DNA of 64,000 nt from Streptomyces sp. A0958 (GCF_004795035.1 NZ_SSBK01000014.1:102250-166249); one strand, 5' to 3'. Numbered from the stretch's first letter, positions 1 to 8,360 are shown. The notes: generated from the letters alone by a model not told the origin. Translations and numbers: made by a program.

Positions 1-43
1 GCCCGCACAGCTCGCCGACCGCGTCCGCGCCCAGGACGGGTGA
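1..43 (+). CDS. 3' end of an unidentified protein (partial)
   Basis: An open frame enters from the left edge and ends in TGA at 41-43, reading PAQLADRVRAQDG. Third codon positions are nearly all G or C, as in real genes here. Too little remains to name the protein. It could also be chance open frame; only sequence to the left would settle it. Confidence 0.35.
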   Translation, partial: PAQLADRVRAQDG

Positions 44-196
44 CCTGGAGGCACCACTCCCCCGCACGTTGTCCACAGGGCCGGACGGCGCACGTATCCG
101 GACGATACGCTGGGGCCCCAGCTCAGAAAGTGTGCCGGGCACGGCAGTTGGGAAACAGCCGCAGGAGCGGTTCCTCGGTGGCGAGTGGGGGCGACA

Positions 197-1867
197 GTGG
201 CCAGCAACGGATTCGATTTCTCTCCCGGAGCGCAGATTCCGCTCCAGGGGTCGGCAGGCGCGGCGGTGGCGACCAACGCCCTCGCCTCCGCCGCGTATCG
301 CGACAGCCCGGTGGAGGACATCCTCAAAGCCAACAGCGAGTGGCACAAGTCCGAGGTGAAGGCGGGCCGTTCCAAGTTCCTGAAGTCGGACTACTTCAAG
401 CCCAACCTCGGCGAGGCCTTCTCCCGCGCCGTCCAGGAACGCATGCTGGGCGGTGCGCGCAAGGCCCTCATCCAGTCCTTCGGCAGCGACCCGCAGACCG
501 TTGTTGAGCACTGCCTCTCCGCGTCCCGCCTGCGCAAGGCCCGCGACACCAAACTCACCGCCGTCACCGCCCTGTTCGGCTTCGTGTTCCTGCCCGGCAT
601 GCTGATGTGGGTCATCGCCTTCCGTGTGCGCGACAGCTTCGCCAAGACCAAGGACAAGCTCCTCACCACCCTCGGCAACAGCCTGCTGCCCCTCGTCGGC
701 ATCGGCGTGATCTTCCTCCTGATCAAGCTCCCGCTGACCGGATTCCTCGGGCTCTACCTCCGCGCCATGGTCGTCGCCCCGGTCATCGGCTGGTTCCTCG
801 CCAAACGGATCGCGGAGAAGTCCGCCCAGGACCTGCGCACCCGCTGGGAGGGCCTGCTCTCCGGGGGCGGTGTCACCGCCAAGATCCCCGAAGCGGTCCC
901 GAAGAACCCCAGCGAGACCTCCCGCGAGGCTCTGCGCCAGGGCCTGGAGAAGCTCTCCGCCGAACAGCAGTCCAACTCGGTGTTCTACGCCGGCCCCAAG
1001 GGCATCCTCGGCATGGGCACCCGCTGGGGCAGTTGGCAGCTCGCCGAGGACCTCGTCGCCAAGGACCCCGGAAAGGAATTCCACCAGTTCCGCAGCTGGG
1101 ACCTGATCCGCGTCATCCACGACCAGCTCAAGATGCTGGAGCGCGGCCCCCTGAACACCGGCGGATTTCCCACCCCCTCGGTCACGCACTGGATCGTCTC
1201 GCCCGTCGGTGAGAACGCCGACTCCGTCACCCGCCGCGAGGGCGAGGACGTCGCCACCTTCCAGATCAAGCCCCACGAGATACAGCGGATCTGCAACCAC
1301 CAGCAGTTCGGCGGCGGCGACCGGCACTACCTCGGCGTGCAGTTCACCCTCTGGGACGGCCAGCTCGTCATCACCATGATGATCACCGTCACCGTCCTCT
1401 TCGAGACCCTGCGCATCGAGGTCACCGGACACGCGCTCGGCCCCGTCCACTCCCTCTTCACCAGCAAGCCCGCCGCCAAGACGAGGACGGTCAACAAGAC
1501 CGTCAGGTTCTGGGAGACCCGCGACATCACCCTCTCCCTGGTCGACGCCCACGAAGTCACCCGCCTCGCCCTGCGCGCCCCCTTCACCTGGTACCCGCCG
1601 CTCCTGGACTACCTCGGCGGCAAGATCGCCCTGCCCGAGCCGTTCGGCCTGCGGCACGCCTGGGCCGAGAAGCCGTGGCGCCACCGCTTCATGGCCGACG
1701 ACGCGATGCGCGCCGCCGCCCCCGTCCTGCGCGTCGTGCACAACGCCGCCGTGAAGGTCCTGGACGAGAACGGCGTCGACACCGAACGCTTCACCAACCG
1801 CTCCTCGATACTGAGCGGCCTCGTCCAGGACCCCTCTCCCCGCAAGGCCGACCTGTACGACGCGTAA
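197..1867 (+). CDS. Conserved hypothetical membrane protein, about 556 aa
   Basis: I do not recognise this family. The protein has a soluble N-terminal part of about 120 residues, a hydrophobic stretch at about 122-143 (TALFGFVFLPGMLMWVIAF), and a second hydrophobic block at about 160-198 that probably forms two helices. A long C-terminal domain of about 350 residues follows, with a further hydrophobic strand near residues 385-400 (QLVITMMITVTVLF). GTG at 197 is preferred because GGGGGCGA lies just upstream; GTG at 185 in the same frame is the alternative. It converges on the HIT gene, with a perfect palindrome between them. The role is unknown; a membrane-associated structural or regulatory protein is only a guess. 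Confidence 0.8.
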   Translation: MASNGFDFSPGAQIPLQGSAGAAVATNALASAAYRDSPVEDILKANSEWHKSEVKAGRSKFLKSDYFKPNLGEAFSRAVQERMLGGARKALIQSFGSDPQTVVEHCLSASRLRKARDTKLTAVTALFGFVFLPGMLMWVIAFRVRDSFAKTKDKLLTTLGNSLLPLVGIGVIFLLIKLPLTGFLGLYLRAMVVAPVIGWFLAKRIAEKSAQDLRTRWEGLLSGGGVTAKIPEAVPKNPSETSREALRQGLEKLSAEQQSNSVFYAGPKGILGMGTRWGSWQLAEDLVAKDPGKEFHQFRSWDLIRVIHDQLKMLERGPLNTGGFPTPSVTHWIVSPVGENADSVTRREGEDVATFQIKPHEIQRICNHQQFGGGDRHYLGVQFTLWDGQLVITMMITVTVLFETLRIEVTGHALGPVHSLFTSKPAAKTRTVNKTVRFWETRDITLSLVDAHEVTRLALRAPFTWYPPLLDYLGGKIALPEPFGLRHAWAEKPWRHRFMADDAMRAAAPVLRVVHNAAVKVLDENGVDTERFTNRSSILSGLVQDPSPRKADLYDA

Positions 1868-1880
1868 CCACGCACGTACG

Positions 1881-1920
1881 CGTGTGGGGCACCCCGGAAC
1901 GTTCCGGGGTGCCCCACACG
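1881..1920. terminator. Perfect 20-bp inverted repeat, bidirectional terminator
   Basis: CGTGTGGGGCACCCCGGAAC is followed directly by its exact reverse complement, giving a 40-bp uninterrupted palindrome. It lies 13 bp after the stop of the upstream plus-strand gene and 13 bp after the stop of the minus-strand HIT gene. This position suits termination of both convergent transcripts. There is no U-run, which is usual in this genus. Confidence 0.85.
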
Positions 1921-1933
1921 GTGAGCCCGGCGA

Positions 1934-2500
1934 TCAGGCAGCGGCGGCCGGCCAGGCGTCCGCCAGCATCTTCCGCGTGTCCGCCAGCAGCTGCGGCAGC
2001 ACCCGCGTGTGCCCCACCACCGGCATGAAGTTGGCGTCGCCACCCCACCGGGGCACCAGGTGCTGATGCAGGTGCGCGGCGATCCCGGCCCCCGCCACCG
2101 CGCCCTGGTTCATCCCGATGTTGAAACCGTGCGCCCCCGAAGCCGCCCGCAGCGCGGTCATCGCCCGCTTGGTGAAGTCGGCCAGCTCCACCGTCTCCGG
2201 ACCGTCCAGCTCGGTGTAGTCCGCGACATGCCGGTACGGCACGACCATCAGGTGCCCGCCGTTGTACGGATACAGATTCAGCACGGCGTAGACCTTCTCA
2301 CCGCGCGCCACGACGAGCCCGTCCTCGTCCGACAGCGCCGGAATGCCACAGAACGGACAGCCGTCCCCGGCCTCCGGGCCGGTCGGCTTGTTCTCGCCCT
2401 GGATGTACGCCATCCGGTGGGGCGTCCACAGGCGCTGGAACGCGTCGGGCGTCCCCACTCCGATCTGCTGCTCCGGCTCACTCGTCATGCCGATCAGCAT
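1934..2500 (-). CDS. HIT family nucleotide phosphorylase/hydrolase (Ap4A-type)
   Basis: This 188-aa histidine-triad protein carries the signature HLHQHLVPR (HxHxHxx) near residue 145, where the central His forms the nucleotidyl intermediate. CPFC near residue 48 and NLYPYNGGHLMVVP are also typical. It most resembles the actinobacterial Ap4A phosphorylase group, which splits diadenosine tetraphosphate. The substrate is inferred from family, not shown. ATG at 2500 is chosen because AGGTGAAG precedes it; the in-frame ATG at 2488 is possible. Its start points towards the thrS region, but a K+ channel remnant lies between them on the other strand. Confidence 0.9.
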   Translation of the reverse strand: MLIGMTSEPEQQIGVGTPDAFQRLWTPHRMAYIQGENKPTGPEAGDGCPFCGIPALSDEDGLVVARGEKVYAVLNLYPYNGGHLMVVPYRHVADYTELDGPETVELADFTKRAMTALRAASGAHGFNIGMNQGAVAGAGIAAHLHQHLVPRWGGDANFMPVVGHTRVLPQLLADTRKMLADAWPAAAA

Positions 2501-2566
2501 ATTGCTTCACCTGTGCGGAGCGTGTCGCCGGGGCCGATCCCGTTCACGCACCGCGATCCTGAGCCC

Positions 2567-2833
2567 ATGAGCGCGCACCCCGGACCGGCCCCCTACCGCT
2601 CTCACCCGCTGGGGGGCAGTGCAGGTGTGCACGGCCGTCCAGGAGCGGCACGACCAGCGACGACCGTGGGCTACGGGGATGCCGTGCCGGTGACGGCGGG
2701 CGGCCGGGTCGTCGCGGCGGGCCTGATGGTGTGCGGCCTCGGGTTGCCGGGGGCGGTGACGGGCGCGTTCTCGTGGTGGCCGATCCAGGTGTTCCGGCGG
2801 GAGGACGAGAAGGGGCCCCCGGGGAGCGGGTAG
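2567..2833 (+). pseudogene. Remnant of a two-TM potassium channel gene
   Basis: The open frame from ATG 2567 encodes 88 residues. Residues 32-38 (2660-2680) read TTVGYGD, the potassium-channel selectivity filter. After it comes VPVTAGGRVVAAGLM and a hydrophobic helix ending AVTGAFSWW, as in the pore-following helix of Ion_trans_2 channels. The first ~30 residues (APYRSHPLGG and after) carry no first membrane helix or pore helix, and the protein stops soon after helix two. The gene therefore looks internally deleted and C-terminally truncated. A functional channel needs the missing helix, so I call it a pseudogene. No frameshift is needed to read the remaining part. Confidence 0.7.
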
Positions 2834-2851
2834 CTCGCCGGGGGCCCCTTC
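2809..2851. terminator. 14-bp stem terminator between K+ channel remnant and thrS
   Basis: GAAGGGGCCCCCGG at 2809-2822 pairs exactly with CCGGGGGCCCCTTC at 2838-2851 around a 15-nt loop. The palindrome includes the last codons and stop of the remnant and ends 12 bp from the thrS stop on the other strand. It most likely terminates thrS. Confidence 0.8.
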
Positions 2852-2862
2852 GAAGACGCGGC

Positions 2863-4839
2863 TCAGACCTGGACGCGGTCCTCCACGGCCTTGGCGATCT
2901 TGGCGAGGGCGTCCTCGACCGGGATGCCGTTCTCCTGCGAACCGTCGCGGTAGCGGAAGGAGACGGCACCGTTGGCCATGTCCTCGTCACCAGCGATGAT
3001 CATGAACGGCACCTTGGCCCGCTGCTGGTTCCTGATCTTCTTCTGCATGCGGTCCGAGGAGGCGTCCACGTCCACCCGCAGTCCCTGCTTGCGCGCCTTG
3101 GCGGCGAACTCCTGGAGGTACGGGATGTGGGTGTCGCCGATCGGGATGCCGACCGCCTGGACCGGGGCCAGCCAGACCGGGAACGCACCCGCGTAGTGCT
3201 CAAGCAGCACCGCGAAGAAACGCTCGATGGAGCCGAACAGCGCGCGGTGGATCATGACCGGGCGCTGCTTGGAGCCGTCCGGGCCGGTGTATTCCAGGTC
3301 GAAGCGCTCCGGCAGGTTGAAGTCGAGCTGGACGGTCGACATCTGCCAGGTACGGCCGATGGCGTCCCGCGCCTGCACCGAGATCTTCGGGCCGTAGAAC
3401 GCGGCGCCGCCCGGGTCCGGGACCAGCGGCAGGCCCTGCTTCTCGGCGACCTGGCGCAGCGTCTCGGTGGCCTCTTCCCAGGTCTCGTCGGAGCCGACGA
3501 ACTTGGACTCGTCCTTGGTGGACAGCTCCAGGTAGAAGTCGGTGAGCCCGTAGTCGCGGAGCAGGTTCAGGACGAAGGTGAGCGTCCGGTCCAGCTCCTC
3601 GGCCATCTGCTCCTTGGTGCAGTAGATGTGCGCGTCGTCCTGCGTGAAGCCGCGCGAGCGGGTCAGGCCGTGCACGACGCCCGACTTCTCGTACCGGTAC
3701 ACCGTGCCGAACTCAAAGAGCCTCAAGGGCAGTTCACGGTAGGAGCGGCCGCGCGCGTCGAAGATCAGGTTGTGCATCGGGCAGTTCATCGGCTTGAGGT
3801 AGTAGTCCACCCCGTCGTCGAGCTGCATGGGCGGGTACATGCCGTCGGCGTACCAGTCCAGGTGGCCGGACTTCTCGAAGAGCTTGCCCTTGGTGGCGTG
3901 CGGCGAGTAGACGAACTCGTAGCCCTCCTCCTCGTGGCGGCGGCGCGAGTAGTCCTCCATGGCCCGGCGGATGATGCCGCCCTTGGGGTGGAAGACGGCG
4001 AGGCCGGGGCCGATCTCGTCGGGGAAGGAGAAGAGGTCCAACTCGTTGCCGAGTTTGCGGTGGTCCCTCTTGGCGGCCTCCTCCAGGAACTCCAGGTGCG
4101 CCTTCAGCTCGTCCTTGGTGGGCCAGGCGGTGCCGTAGATGCGCTGGAGCATCGGGTTGCGCTCGCTGCCCCGCCAGTACGCGGCAGCGTTCCGCATCAG
4201 CTTGAAGGCCGGGATGAACCGGGTGGTGGGCAGGTGCGGGCCCCGGCAGAGGTCCTTCCAGCACAGCTCGCCGGTCTTCGGGTCGAGGTTGTCGTAGATG
4301 GTCAGCTCGCCGCCGCCCACCTCGACGTCCGCGCCGTCGTCCGAGGAGGCGGAGCCCTTGATGCCGATGAGCTCCAGCTTGTACGGCTCGCCGGCCAGCT
4401 CCTCGCGGGCGGCCTCGTCCGTCACGACCCGGCGGGAGAACTTCTGGCCCCGCTTCTGGATCTCCTGCATCTTCTTCTCGATGGCCTTGAGATCCTCGGG
4501 CGTGAACGGCTTCTCGACGTCGAAGTCGTAGTAGAAGCCGTCCTTGACCGGCGGGCCGATGCCGAGCTTGGCCTCGGGGTGCAGCTCCTGCACGGCCTGG
4601 GCCATCACGTGCGCGGTGGAGTGCCGCAGGATGTTGAGGCCGTCCTCGGAGGAGATCTCGACGGGCTCGACGGTCTCGCCGTCCTTGAGCTCGTAGGCGA
4701 GGTCCTTCAGCTCACCGGCGACGCGGGCGGCGACGACGGTGCGCTCGCCGGGGAAGAGCTCGGCTGCCGTAGTGCCCGTCGTCACCACGCGCTCTTCCCG
4801 CTCGGAATCGCGTTGGATGGTCACACGGACGTCTGACAC
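2863..4839 (-). CDS. thrS: Threonine--tRNA ligase
   Basis: Charges tRNA-Thr with threonine in the cytoplasm. The 658-aa product has the usual order: an N-terminal TGS domain (VRVTIQRDSE...), the editing domain with RHSTAHVMAQA (HxxxH) near residue 80, a class II catalytic core with the zinc-ligand motif MNCPMHNLIF and the motif 2 region TRSRGFTQDDAH, and a C-terminal anticodon-binding domain. Length matches the bacterial family. GTG at 4839 is chosen over ATG at 4866 because CAGGAGAG lies just upstream. It appears monocistronic, and no T-box leader is visible in the ~110 bp upstream, which instead runs into a truncated gene end. Confidence 0.97.
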   Translation of the reverse strand: MSDVRVTIQRDSEREERVVTTGTTAAELFPGERTVVAARVAGELKDLAYELKDGETVEPVEISSEDGLNILRHSTAHVMAQAVQELHPEAKLGIGPPVKDGFYYDFDVEKPFTPEDLKAIEKKMQEIQKRGQKFSRRVVTDEAAREELAGEPYKLELIGIKGSASSDDGADVEVGGGELTIYDNLDPKTGELCWKDLCRGPHLPTTRFIPAFKLMRNAAAYWRGSERNPMLQRIYGTAWPTKDELKAHLEFLEEAAKRDHRKLGNELDLFSFPDEIGPGLAVFHPKGGIIRRAMEDYSRRRHEEEGYEFVYSPHATKGKLFEKSGHLDWYADGMYPPMQLDDGVDYYLKPMNCPMHNLIFDARGRSYRELPLRLFEFGTVYRYEKSGVVHGLTRSRGFTQDDAHIYCTKEQMAEELDRTLTFVLNLLRDYGLTDFYLELSTKDESKFVGSDETWEEATETLRQVAEKQGLPLVPDPGGAAFYGPKISVQARDAIGRTWQMSTVQLDFNLPERFDLEYTGPDGSKQRPVMIHRALFGSIERFFAVLLEHYAGAFPVWLAPVQAVGIPIGDTHIPYLQEFAAKARKQGLRVDVDASSDRMQKKIRNQQRAKVPFMIIAGDEDMANGAVSFRYRDGSQENGIPVEDALAKIAKAVEDRVQV

Positions 4840-4954
4840 CGGTCTCTCCTGACTCAGGGGGTGCACCGCATTCCTCTAGCGAGTGCAGAGGGAATCGTAC
4901 CGAGCCGACGGTCCCCATTGCGAAAGGGCCGCATACCGGCGGCCCCCGCCCGCG

Positions 4955-5150
4955 CTACTCCCCCGCGCACGCCTCCTCGAAGGAGTCGACGTTCTCCTGG
5001 AGCGACTTCGTCAACCGGTCCCGTTCCTCGTCGTCCACCTGCACCGGAACGACCTGCGAAGCCCCGGTCGGCCGCCGGAAGCCGCCCCGGCCCTCCAGCC
5101 TGCCCTCCACCCGGACCGGCAGCCCCACGAGGTGGGCCTGCCCGCTATCC
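4955..5150 (-). pseudogene. C-terminal fragment of an unidentified protein (truncated)
   Basis: The minus strand encodes a plausible C-terminus: PVRVEGRLEGRGGFRRP, then SQVVPVQVDDEERDRLTK and a final acidic helix ending FEEACAGE. Third positions are over 90% G or C. Upstream of about 5150 the frame loses protein character and runs opposite to another gene end, so the N-terminal part is missing. From memory, Streptomyces often carry a longer conserved gene next to thrS, and this may be its tail. The left boundary is certain (stop at 4955); the right boundary is approximate. Confidence 0.5.
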
Positions 5151-5394
5151 GGTACGCCTCCTCGTCCAGCTCCAGCCGGACGTGCCGGCGGCGTCGCTGG
5201 AGCTGGTCCGGGCGGTCGGGCGCGGGTTCGCGACCCGGCTGGAGCGGCTGCCCCCGGCGGAGCCGCACACGCTCCGGGCGGTGTGGAATGCCGCCCAGGC
5301 GCGGGGGGTTCAGGCCTGGTTCGCCAGGAGCGGGATGCCGGAGACGGTGGACCCGGCGTGGCCGCTGCGCCCGGAGCTGCGTACCGCCGCGTGA
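5150..5394 (+). pseudogene. C-terminal fragment of a second unidentified protein (truncated)
   Basis: The plus strand reads VRLLVQLQPDVPAASLELV and continues for about 80 residues through an amphipathic region (HTLRAVWNAAQARGVQAWF) to a stop at 5394, with strong GC3 bias. To the left of about 5145 the same frame becomes a Pro/Arg-rich shadow of the minus-strand fragment. No credible start codon or ribosome site exists, so the N-terminus has been lost. It faces away from the adjacent minus-strand fragment, consistent with one deletion removing the starts of two divergent genes. Product not recognised. Confidence 0.5.
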
Positions 5395-5425
5395 GGGCGC
5401 GCGGCCGGCCGGGGCCGGACACGCG

Positions 5426-5462
5426 GAGGCCGGTCCGTCGGTGGTGCTGACGGACCGGCCTC
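5426..5462. terminator. 14-bp stem-loop terminator
   Basis: GAGGCCGGTCCGTC at 5426-5439 pairs exactly with GACGGACCGGCCTC at 5449-5462. It sits just past the minus-strand tRNA-Val and after the plus-strand gene fragment, so it can end both transcripts. Confidence 0.75.
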
Positions 5463-5470
5463 TCCCGGGG

Positions 5471-5542
5471 TGGGCGATACTGGGTTCGAACCAGTGACCT
5501 CTTCGGTGTGAACGAAGCGCTCTCCCACTGAGCTAATCGCCC
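5471..5542 (-). tRNA. tRNA-Val (anticodon CAC)
   Basis: On the minus strand a 72-nt cloverleaf begins GGGCGATTAGCTCAG, carries anticodon CAC in the loop TTCACAC, and has the T-arm GGTTCGAACCC. The acceptor stem GGGCGAT pairs with ATCGCCC. It reads GUG codons. CCA is not encoded. It is identical to the copy at 8289-8360. Confidence 0.97.
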
Positions 5543-5555
5543 GGGAATGGGTTGA

Positions 5556-5585
5556 ACCATACAGGGCTCGGTGGCTGTCGTTCAA
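5556..5585 (-). promoter_or_regulatory. Predicted sigma-70-type promoter of tRNA-Val
   Basis: Reading the minus strand, TTGAAC (5585-5580) and TATGGT (5561-5556) are separated by 18 nt, and the -10 ends 13 bp before the tRNA 5' end. Spacing and sequence fit a housekeeping promoter. Confidence 0.6.
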
Positions 5586-5634
5586 ACCGCTTGCGGCGGG
5601 GCCGCGGGTGCCCGGCCGCGAACGGTGCGACGCG

Positions 5635-5660
5635 CGTACTCAGTCGGGGAACTGAGTACG
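5635..5660. promoter_or_regulatory. Perfect 10-bp inverted repeat before the large membrane gene
   Basis: CGTACTCAGT (5635-5644) and ACTGAGTACG (5651-5660) are exact reverse complements around CGGGGA. The right arm ends directly before the GTG/ATG starts at 5662/5668. It could be a repressor operator or a hairpin covering the start. No regulator gene lies next to it, so the binding protein is unknown. Confidence 0.55.
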
Positions 5661-5667
5661 TGTGCGC

Positions 5668-8226
5668 ATGTCCGCCGACGTGGCGCGCAGCACACTCCGG
5701 TTCATGGAACATGTGCCGCCACCCGCCGAGGAATTGGTGCTCCTCGACCGCGAACTGGCCCGGCTGGACGCCCGCCGGTCCCAGCTACTGACGCGTCGCA
5801 CCTGGCTGCTCAGTGTGCTGGGGAGCGCCGCCCCGGCCCCCGCTCCCGGACCGTGGGGCCCGCCCCGGGGCCGGGGGCCGGTCGCGCCCTGGGGCCCGGC
5901 CCCGGGCCACCCGGCTCCGGCGTTCGGTCCGCCGGTACCCGCGGCCCGTACCCACAGCGCGCAGAACGTGCTGCTCGTCCTCGGCGGCCTGTTGCTGACG
6001 GTCGCCGCGCTCGCGTTCACCCTGGTGAGCTGGGGGGACATGGGGATCGGCGGTCGCAGCGCGGTGCTGACCGCGGTGACGGCCGGGGCGCTGGCCGCGC
6101 CGGGGGCGCTGCTGCGCCGGGGGCTGTCCTCGACGGCCGAGGCGCTCGCCGGGCTGGCCTCGGTGCTGATGGTGCTCGACGCGTACGCGGTGTACGAGGT
6201 GGCGGTGCCGGATGCGGACGGGGCAGGGTACGCGGCGACCGCCTCGGCGGTGCTGGCGGTGCTGTGGGCGGCCTACGGTCTGCTCCTGGGCCGGCTGCGG
6301 CTGCCGCTGCCGCTCGCGGTGTGCACCGCGCAGTTGCCGCTGGTGCTGTGGGCGTGGGCCGAGGACGCCGGGGCGCTGTGGTTCGCCGGGGCGCTGCTGG
6401 TGACAGCGGCGCTGGACGGCGTGATCGCCCTGGGGTTCGCGAGGGCTTCGGTACGGGTCTCGGCGTGCGCCGGTCTGTGCGTGACGGGTGCGGCCGGGCT
6501 GCTGGTGGCGCTGGTGGAGTCGCTGACGGCGGGTGGGCCCGCAGATGCGGTGGCGCCGGGGGCGCTGCTGCTGGCCGGTGCGGGGCTCGCGCTGGCGGGG
6601 GCCCGCAAGGCTCCCGAGTCGTTCGCGGTGGCCGGTGGGACGGTGGCCGGTCTGGCGGTCGTGGCCGCGGTGGGCGGGGTGGCGGCCGCCGGGGCGCCGG
6701 ACGGCTGGCCGGTGCTGGTGTACCTGCTGTGCGGTGCGGCGCTGCTCGCCGGTGTACGGGCTCCGCTGGGGCGTGCGGCGGTCCGGGGGCTGGTGTGGGC
6801 CTCCGGGTCGGTGACGGCGGGCGCGGTGCTGGTCTCGCTGCCGTCGGTGATGGTGGTCGCGGTGGGTCCGGTGACGCGGCTGGGCGGTGTGTGGTCCGGC
6901 GCTCCGCGCAGTGCCCGGGACGCGGTGGGCGCGGGCGATCTGCCGTGGCGGGAGATGGTCGCGGCCCCCGTGGTGCTGCTGCTGGTGGCCTTGGCGCTCG
7001 GGGCGGCGTACCGGTGGTGGGAGGACGCGCTGCGGTGGGCCGGCCCGGCGGTCGGCCCCCGGGCCGCGTGGCGGGGTGCGGCGGGTTCGACGGGGGTGGC
7101 GCTGGCCTGGGCGGGGCTCACGGTGCTGCCGGCCGCGCTGGACCTGTCCTTCGCGGCGGCTCTCGCCGGGCAGCTCGTGCTGGTGGTTGGGGCGTCCGCC
7201 GTCGCGGTGGGCGGGCTGCGGGGCGGCGCGTCGGGTGTGGCGCTGACGGCCGGGGTGACCGGGTCGGCCGGCGCGGTCGGGGCGGGGTTGCTGTCGCTGG
7301 CGACGGAGACGGCCACGTACACGGCGTTCGGTCTGCTGCTGGTGGTGTTCACGGCCGTCGCGGTCGCCCTGGAGGCGCGGGTGGCCGGGTCGCGGGCCTC
7401 CGTGCCGGTCGCGGTGCAGGCGGCGTCGGCGTGTGCGGCCGTGGTGTGTGCGGTGGTGCCGGCGGCGGCGCTGGGTGCCTCGCTGGGCCTCTCGGTGCAC
7501 CAGACGGCTCCGCTGCTGCTGGCCGTCCCCGCGGTTACGGCGCTGCTGAGCGCCCGGCTGGAGGGCCGTCCCGTGGCGCTGCCGGTCGAGGTGAGCGGTG
7601 CGGCGGCGGGTCCGGTGGCCGTCGCCATGGCGCTGGGCGACGCGCGGTTCCTGGCCCTGGTGCTGGCACTGTGCGGGGTGCTGGCCTCGGGGACGGCGCT
7701 GCGCCCGGAGCGGCGGCCGCTCGCCGGGTACCTCGCGACGGGGCTGTTCGTGCTGGCGGCCTGGGTGCGGCTCTCGGTGTCGGGGGTGTCGGCCCCGGAG
7801 GCGTACACCCTGCCGGTGACCGTGCCGGCACTCGTGATCGGGGTGCTGCGCCGGCGCCGCGATGGCTCTGCTTCGTCGTGGACGGCGTACGGGGCGGGGC
7901 TGGCGGTGACGCTGGCGCCGTCGCTCTTCGCGGCCTGGGTGGACCCGCACTGGCCCCGGCCGCTGCTGCTGGGGGCCGCGGCGCTGGTGATCACGCTGCT
8001 GGGGGCGCGGCTGCGGCTCCAGGCGCTGCTGGTGCTGGGCGGAGCGGTGCTGGCGCTGGACGCGCTGCACGAGCTGGCGCCGTACGTGGTGCAGGTGGCG
8101 GGCGCGCTGCCGCGGTGGGTGGCGCCGGCGCTGGCCGGGGTGCTGCTGCTGGCGGTGGGGGCGACGTACGAGAAGCGGCTGCGCGACGCCCGGCGGCTGA
8201 AGGAGGTGCTGGGGCGGATGCGGTGA
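5668..8226 (+). CDS. Large multi-pass membrane protein, about 852 aa
   Basis: After a short N-terminal helix (VPPPAEELVLLDRELARLD, near residue 15) and a Pro/Gly-rich linker, the rest is an almost continuous run of Ala/Val/Leu-rich membrane helices, probably more than 20. It ends with a short basic tail (YEKRLRDARRLKEVLGRMR). The architecture matches a conserved Streptomyces integral membrane family whose function I do not know. ATG 5668 is used; GTG 5662 and ATG 5704 are in frame, and no clear ribosome site is visible, so translation may be leaderless. It lies between two identical tRNA-Val genes on the other strand, with its own terminator. Confidence 0.85.
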   Translation: MSADVARSTLRFMEHVPPPAEELVLLDRELARLDARRSQLLTRRTWLLSVLGSAAPAPAPGPWGPPRGRGPVAPWGPAPGHPAPAFGPPVPAARTHSAQNVLLVLGGLLLTVAALAFTLVSWGDMGIGGRSAVLTAVTAGALAAPGALLRRGLSSTAEALAGLASVLMVLDAYAVYEVAVPDADGAGYAATASAVLAVLWAAYGLLLGRLRLPLPLAVCTAQLPLVLWAWAEDAGALWFAGALLVTAALDGVIALGFARASVRVSACAGLCVTGAAGLLVALVESLTAGGPADAVAPGALLLAGAGLALAGARKAPESFAVAGGTVAGLAVVAAVGGVAAAGAPDGWPVLVYLLCGAALLAGVRAPLGRAAVRGLVWASGSVTAGAVLVSLPSVMVVAVGPVTRLGGVWSGAPRSARDAVGAGDLPWREMVAAPVVLLLVALALGAAYRWWEDALRWAGPAVGPRAAWRGAAGSTGVALAWAGLTVLPAALDLSFAAALAGQLVLVVGASAVAVGGLRGGASGVALTAGVTGSAGAVGAGLLSLATETATYTAFGLLLVVFTAVAVALEARVAGSRASVPVAVQAASACAAVVCAVVPAAALGASLGLSVHQTAPLLLAVPAVTALLSARLEGRPVALPVEVSGAAAGPVAVAMALGDARFLALVLALCGVLASGTALRPERRPLAGYLATGLFVLAAWVRLSVSGVSAPEAYTLPVTVPALVIGVLRRRRDGSASSWTAYGAGLAVTLAPSLFAAWVDPHWPRPLLLGAAALVITLLGARLRLQALLVLGGAVLALDALHELAPYVVQVAGALPRWVAPALAGVLLLAVGATYEKRLRDARRLKEVLGRMR

Positions 8227-8244
8227 GGTGGCCTCGGGAACGCC

Positions 8245-8279
8245 GACGGCCCGGAAGCTCTGGAAGCTTCCGGGCCGTC
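8245..8279. terminator. 15-bp stem-loop terminator
   Basis: GACGGCCCGGAAGCT (8245-8259) pairs exactly with AGCTTCCGGGCCGTC (8265-8279) around CTGGA. It lies 18 bp after the stop of the membrane gene and just past the 3' end of the minus-strand tRNA, serving both. Confidence 0.85.
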
Positions 8280-8288
8280 GGTCCGGGG

Positions 8289-8360
8289 TGGGCGATACTG
8301 GGTTCGAACCAGTGACCTCTTCGGTGTGAACGAAGCGCTCTCCCACTGAGCTAATCGCCC
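8289..8360 (-). tRNA. tRNA-Val (anticodon CAC), second copy
   Basis: 72 nt, identical base for base to the tRNA at 5471-5542, with anticodon CAC and no encoded CCA. TAATGT about 18 bp upstream may be its -10. Confidence 0.97.

Noticed and set aside
2731..4836. A 701-codon open frame opposite thrS
   Set aside because: It is the reverse-strand shadow of thrS, with low-complexity composition and no ribosome site or motif. High GC3 genes usually leave long antisense frames.
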